Shown here: one piece after another, positions 60,629 to 64,000 of the stretch
Position numbering within the stretch: position 1 is the stretch's first letter
How the letters are laid out: every line of letters starts with the position of its first letter
NCBI GenBank assembly: GCA_902364065.1
Contig: CABJCJ010000007.1
Coordinates: 41,816 to 105,815 of the forward strand
Length of the DNA: 64,000 nucleotides
Direction of reading: 5' to 3'
From: Veillonellaceae bacterium SB90
Lineage (GTDB): Bacteria; Bacillota; Negativicutes; Selenomonadales; Selenomonadaceae
Notes under the pieces: generated by a model
Seen by the model: the letters and a program-made list of their open reading frames with translations, nothing else
What the model was told of the DNA's origin: nothing
Database searches by the model: none
Made by a program: the position numbers and the translations under genes

Positions 60629-61774
60629 ATGTTCCAGAAATTCGGCGTGCTGGCCATGGTACCCGTGCTCGTAGCAGCAGCGCCCGCCTATGCCGAATGG
60701 CACGGCAATGCCCACATCGAGAGTGTCGAGGTGACGGGCAGCTACCTGACGGACGACACGTCTGAGGCGGGACTTCAGAAGGCCCGCGAAGAAGCGCATA
60801 AGGATGCTCTGCGTCTCGCGACGGAGAAGGCCGGCGTCTTTGTCCAGAGTTATTCCAAGACCCACAATCAAGTCCTTACTGAGGATGAGATTCAATCAAT
60901 ATCTGGCAACATCCTCGCCGTCCAGAACGAGTCGTATGCGACGAGCAAGACGAGCGACGGCTACACACTCGTCACCTGCCACCTGACGGCCTACATCCAG
61001 CTCGACCAGGTCGACCTCAACCAAGCCATCCAGCAGATCAACATCGAGGGCGAGAACCGGGAGCTCAAGGCCGTCATCGCGGGCCTCAAGCAGAGTCAGG
61101 GCAAGGCAGGCGAGCTGCCCTACGGCACGACCTACTTCCAGAAATTCGCCCAGAACAGCGCCCTCTTGAAGAAGGTCTGTGACGTAGGCTACGATGTCGA
61201 CAGCGTGAGCTACGACAAAGCGACGGGCCTGATTCGCTACAACCGGTTCACAAGAGCCGTGGACGATGATCAGCTCTATGCGTTCCACGTCGAGCTCTCG
61301 TATCCGGATAACACCGAGCGCATCTACAAGATCACAAAGATCACTGAGAAACCATTCCAGGCCACTGAGTTGAAGTTCAAGAACACGCGCGAGACCATGC
61401 TGCCGATTGCCACCTACTCCACGGACGACTACTACCGCCGCCTCGTCTGCAAGCAGCTGCAGCTTCCCGAATACGCGCACCTCAAACAGCCGGGCTGGGG
61501 ACCGATCCCTCTGCTCGACCCGCCGCTCTACACCGACAAGCTCAACATGAAGCGCATCGATGGCATGCTCTACTGCTCACTGGCCGATACCGAGGATGGC
61601 CTTGAGAGTCTCCTCTTCCCGAGTTTCGCCGTCCGCTACGACCCGCAGCGCAAAGTCCTCGAAGAGGCCGATATCCTCTACACCGACAGTTGGATTCCCG
61701 CGAGGACAGAGTATCTCTCCGCCATCCCCTATCTCGACTTCCTCTACCATGACGGCAACTTAGAGAATCCATAA
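60629..61774 (+). CDS. Exported protein with LPP20/FlgT-N-like domain
   Basis: 381 aa from ATG 60629 (GAGG at 8 nt; the frame opens at 60533). Signal peptide MFQKFGVLAMVPVLVAAAPAYA. Residues about 40-140 (QKAREEAHKDALRLATEKAGVFV, of which AREEAHKDALRLATEKAGV, then YTLVTCHLTAYIQLDQVDL) match the LPP20/FlgT N-terminal domain pattern found in envelope proteins. The remaining 240 residues are unrecognised. Periplasmic or outer-membrane-associated. Followed by the parS-containing terminator. Confidence 0.65.
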   Translation: MFQKFGVLAMVPVLVAAAPAYAEWHGNAHIESVEVTGSYLTDDTSEAGLQKAREEAHKDALRLATEKAGVFVQSYSKTHNQVLTEDEIQSISGNILAVQNESYATSKTSDGYTLVTCHLTAYIQLDQVDLNQAIQQINIEGENRELKAVIAGLKQSQGKAGELPYGTTYFQKFAQNSALLKKVCDVGYDVDSVSYDKATGLIRYNRFTRAVDDDQLYAFHVELSYPDNTERIYKITKITEKPFQATELKFKNTRETMLPIATYSTDDYYRRLVCKQLQLPEYAHLKQPGWGPIPLLDPPLYTDKLNMKRIDGMLYCSLADTEDGLESLLFPSFAVRYDPQRKVLEEADILYTDSWIPARTEYLSAIPYLDFLYHDGNLENP

Positions 61775-61784
61775 AAATACCAGC

Positions 61785-61830
61785 AAAAAGAAGCGTCGAT
61801 GTTTCACGTGAAACATTGACGCTTCTTTTT
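61785..61830. terminator. Bidirectional terminator with parS at its centre
   Basis: Stem AAAAAGAAGCGTC / GACGCTTCTTTTT (61785-61797 / 61818-61830), continued inward by the parS palindrome. Ends the LPP20-like gene (plus) and the TauE gene (minus). Confidence 0.9.
61800..61815. other. parS site 5
   Basis: Perfect TGTTTCACGTGAAACA within the terminator hairpin. Confidence 0.95.
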
Positions 61831-61834
61831 GCTT

Positions 61835-62584
61835 TCACTGCACAGCTAGTTCGTAGAACATGTAGGCGCAGATAAAGTAGAGCATGAAGAAAATCAGGAA
61901 GCGGAAGAGCTTGACGGAGACGAAGCGGATGACGGCGTGACCGAGCAGCAGGCCGATGACGAGGGCTGGTATCAGGTAAATCGACTCCACGGCGGCGGAA
62001 TACATGGACACGCCCTGGAACAGGAAGAAGCCGATGGAGATGATACCGCTGATCAGGAAGAAGACGACGCTCGTGCCGCGCAGCTCCGCCGGCGTCATCT
62101 TCGTGTAGGCAAAATAAAGGATCAGTGGCGGACCGGCCATGCCCGTCGTGACACCGCAGAGGCCGGCCAGGATCCCCATGAGGATGGAATTGCGTCGACA
62201 GAGAGAGAACTCATGATGCGTGAACTGCATGAGCAGCAGCGAAACGAGAATGACCGTACTGACGAGCAGCTTCAACTGATTGGCCGAAAAATGCGCAAAA
62301 ATCCAGAAGCCGAAGGGCTGCGCCACAATGTAGCCAACCAGGATTGCCCCAATCAGCTTGTAGCGTGCATCCTTCCAGACAAGGAAGGTCTGCACGATGC
62401 TGGTAATCAGGCCCACGACAAACATCATGAGCACGGTTTCCCGCGGGTCATAGAAAAGCATGAGCAGCGGCGCCGCAATGATCACGAGCCCGAAGCCTGT
62501 GATTCCCTGCATGAACGCAGCCACTCCGATGGCCAGTGCCGGCCAGAGATGTGCCTGCCAAGCAGTGATATCCAAAACAACCAC
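61835..62584 (-). CDS. TauE/SafE (TSUP) family permease
   Basis: 249 aa, about eight transmembrane segments in two similar halves. Conserved motifs are MQGITGFGLVIIAAPLL in the first and LCGVTTGMAGPPLILYF in the second half. Family members export sulfite, sulfoacetate or related organic acids. The gene is alone between rluA (upstream, minus) and the parS terminator. No neighbour indicates the substrate. Confidence 0.85.
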   Translation of the reverse strand: MVVLDITAWQAHLWPALAIGVAAFMQGITGFGLVIIAAPLLMLFYDPRETVLMMFVVGLITSIVQTFLVWKDARYKLIGAILVGYIVAQPFGFWIFAHFSANQLKLLVSTVILVSLLLMQFTHHEFSLCRRNSILMGILAGLCGVTTGMAGPPLILYFAYTKMTPAELRGTSVVFFLISGIISIGFFLFQGVSMYSAAVESIYLIPALVIGLLLGHAVIRFVSVKLFRFLIFFMLYFICAYMFYELAVQ

Positions 62585-62643
62585 AACCTTTCTGCAAATG
62601 ATGCTGGTAATCTTGCTGCCAAAGATTATTTCGCTGCCACGTC

Positions 62644-63555
62644 CTAACTTTCCTCTATCGATGTTTCACGTGAAACAACATTCGGTTCAATAAGATGCTG
62701 CATATCTTCGGGAATGGGGGCTTCGAGGTGGATTTCTCTGCCGGTATCAGGATGGCGGAAGTGCACGCGCCAGGCATGCAGGGCCTGGCGCGGAATGACA
62801 TCACAGGGGCCGACATACGCGCTGTCACCGAGCAGCGGATGACCAAGCGCAGAGAAGTGGACACGAATCTGATGTGTGCGGCCGGTCAGCAGATGAATCT
62901 TGAGCAGGGAATAATCCGGCCACACGGCACTGACCTCGTATTCTGTCAGCGCACGCCTGCCGTCAGTGTGCACCTGCCAGTGATTGGCCCGCGCCGGATC
63001 ACGGCCGATGGGCATGTCGATGCACCCCTTGCTGGCATCCAGATGCCCTGTCACCAATGCCAGGTATTCACGGTAAAGCTGACCATGATATTTCGTCATC
63101 GCATACTGTGCCCTGGCCGACTTCGCGATGACGACGATGCCCGTCGTATTGCGGTCTAGCCGGTAGAGCGGATGGATGCCTGCCGCCTCTCCCCGGCGCT
63201 CGAGGTAGCCCGCCACGGCATGGACAAGCGTATCGCGCACCGCGCGATGTGTCGGATGGACGATCATGTCCGCATGTTTATTGACAGCAAGAATAGTTTC
63301 ATCCTCATAGAGGATATCGAGTGGCAGGTCGACTGGAACGACGGGCGATGTTTCCTGCCAGAGTAGCGTCACCTCATCCCCCTCGCGGACGCGCAGACGG
63401 GCATCGTGATGTGCCTGCCCATTGACAAGGATCGTGCCGTTCCACTTGATGCGTTTCCAGAGTTTGGCCGAGAGCCCGAGAGGCGCGCGCACGAGCTGGC
63501 GCAGCTCTCTGCCGTCATGAGCAGCATCTACGATGTAGAAAATCTTCAAGAACAT
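62644..63555 (-). CDS. RluA family 23S/tRNA pseudouridine synthase
   Basis: 303 aa from ATG 63555; upstream in-frame codons lie in repeat sequence and have no binding site. An S4-like N-terminal domain (LSAKLWKRIKWNGTILVNGQ) is followed by the catalytic domain with HPLYRLDRNTTGIVV (catalytic Asp) and HLLTGRTHQIRVHF. The last residues NVVSRETSIEES are encoded across parS site 6, so the tail VSRET is the translation of parS. Target uridine unknown (RluC/RluD/YhcT-like). Confidence 0.9.
   Translation of the reverse strand: MFLKIFYIVDAAHDGRELRQLVRAPLGLSAKLWKRIKWNGTILVNGQAHHDARLRVREGDEVTLLWQETSPVVPVDLPLDILYEDETILAVNKHADMIVHPTHRAVRDTLVHAVAGYLERRGEAAGIHPLYRLDRNTTGIVVIAKSARAQYAMTKYHGQLYREYLALVTGHLDASKGCIDMPIGRDPARANHWQVHTDGRRALTEYEVSAVWPDYSLLKIHLLTGRTHQIRVHFSALGHPLLGDSAYVGPCDVIPRQALHAWRVHFRHPDTGREIHLEAPIPEDMQHLIEPNVVSRETSIEES
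62663..62678. other. parS site 6, inside the rluA-family coding sequence
   Basis: Perfect TGTTTCACGTGAAACA at codons encoding V-S-R-E-T, 19 bp before the stop codon of the pseudouridine synthase gene. Confidence 0.95.
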
Positions 63556-63589
63556 CACTCTCTTCTTCTGCAAATAATCTTGGGGACCT

Positions 63590-64000
63590 CTTCCGCCTCG
63601 CAAGCTCGGCACCTTCTCCGTGCGCGGAGAAGGCAACCTCATCCGTCAGCTGCGCTGACACTTTCCCCAGAGGGGAAGGCTGCGCGTCTTACTGCACGCT
63701 TTGTTCTCCTGCAGGGCAAGAGCCCCAAAGCCGTCTCCCGCAGGGCGCGAAGCGCGGGATGCCGGGGGCATCCCCGGGGAAGGGGGACCGCGCAGAGGTG
63801 GAAGAGGTCCTTGGATTTGCGGATAAGAAACAGAACAGTCAGCAGGCCATTTCTGGCGTCGTAGCTCCCCGCAGGGACGCGAAGCGCGGGATGCCGGTGG
63901 CATCCCCGAAAAAGGGGACCACGCAGCGGTGAAAGAGGTCGAGATTGTGCCGGGAATGCAAAGGGGCTGTGACAAAATGTAAAATCATTTTGTCCACAGC
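63590..64000. repeat. Cluster of palindromic repeat elements
   Basis: No gene is supported. Two direct copies of a roughly 74-bp unit lie at about 63737-63810 and 63867-63940; both contain the hairpins CGCGAAGCGCG and GATGCC..GGCATC followed by an AAGGGG/AGGTGGAAGAGGTC-like tail. A related hairpin-rich stretch with GAGAAGG and CTTTCCCC arms is at 63610-63690. The last 34 bp form a hairpin (GCTGTGACAAAATG / CATTTTGTCCACAGC). Looks like REP/palindromic intergenic repeats. Confidence 0.65.

Noticed and set aside
62663..63642. Start of the rluA-family gene at 63642
   Set aside because: The extra N terminus would be encoded by the repeat cluster and has no binding site; ATG 63555 starts at the conserved domain.
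1..64000. CRISPR arrays, IS elements, rRNA genes or prophage genes
   Set aside because: No regularly spaced repeats, transposase motifs, rRNA sequence or phage structural genes were seen on either strand.

Overview
The window looks like a chromosome segment from a Negativicutes (Selenomonadales-type) bacterium: a diderm relative of Firmicutes with fairly high GC. The reasons are: a Firmicutes-style gene set (SufCBDSU without SufA/SufE, PfkA, SorC-type DeoR, DUF4446 next to ParB/ParA), an outer-membrane autotransporter, menaquinone made by the futalosine route, strong consensus sigma-A promoters, and Rho-independent terminators after most operons. Six perfect 16-bp parS sites (35.6-62.7 kb) surround parAB, so the segment is probably close to the replication origin. 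No dnaA, rRNA, IS element or CRISPR array is visible.

Layout. 0-4.6 kb: futalosine-pathway radical SAM genes (minus), then an ABC importer operon (plus) followed by a structured RNA candidate and a terminator. 4.6-10.8 kb: Crp/Fnr regulator and flavin reductase, a hairpin with DnaA-box-like sites, and the sufCBDSU Fe-S assembly operon with a promoter and a Fur-like box. 10.8-14.8 kb: HAD phosphatase, purA, purB. 14.8-21.3 kb: a seven-gene operon (GS-hydroquinone reductase-like protein, MmgE/PrpD, polar amino acid ABC importer, GNAT acetyltransferase) behind an unrecognised terminator-containing leader RNA, then two tRNA-Val genes. 21.4-25.4 kb: PHP hydrolase, amino acid permease, acyl-CoA ligase. 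25.5-32.2 kb: cell-surface region with a large autotransporter that appears switched off by a C8/G8 tract, an exported subtype-B tannase and two small secreted proteins. 32.3-35.7 kb: LysR, MerR and a MATE exporter. 35.7-40.9 kb: split glutamate synthase. 41-44.5 kb: M23 peptidase, DUF4446, parB, parA. 44.7-48 kb: methionine synthase encoded in two pieces. 48-52.9 kb: a long palindromic element, pfkA, a ZTP riboswitch with a stand-alone AICAR transformylase, a candidate Fur-controlled small RNA, deoC and deoR. 52.9-57.2 kb: a divergent accessory locus coding for a HTH/NB-ARC/TPR STAND NTPase, a small HicA-like protein and a Gly/Ala-rich putative membrane effector, with a helically phased repeat operator between them. 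57.4-64 kb: NDH-2, aldehyde dehydrogenase, LPP20-like protein, TauE/SafE permease, RluA-type synthase and a palindromic repeat cluster.

The strongest candidates for something new are the STAND/effector locus, the poly-G phase switch in the autotransporter, the Fur-box small RNA, and the two unidentified structured RNAs (4.3 kb and 20.9 kb). Functions were assigned by reading motifs only; no database search was possible.
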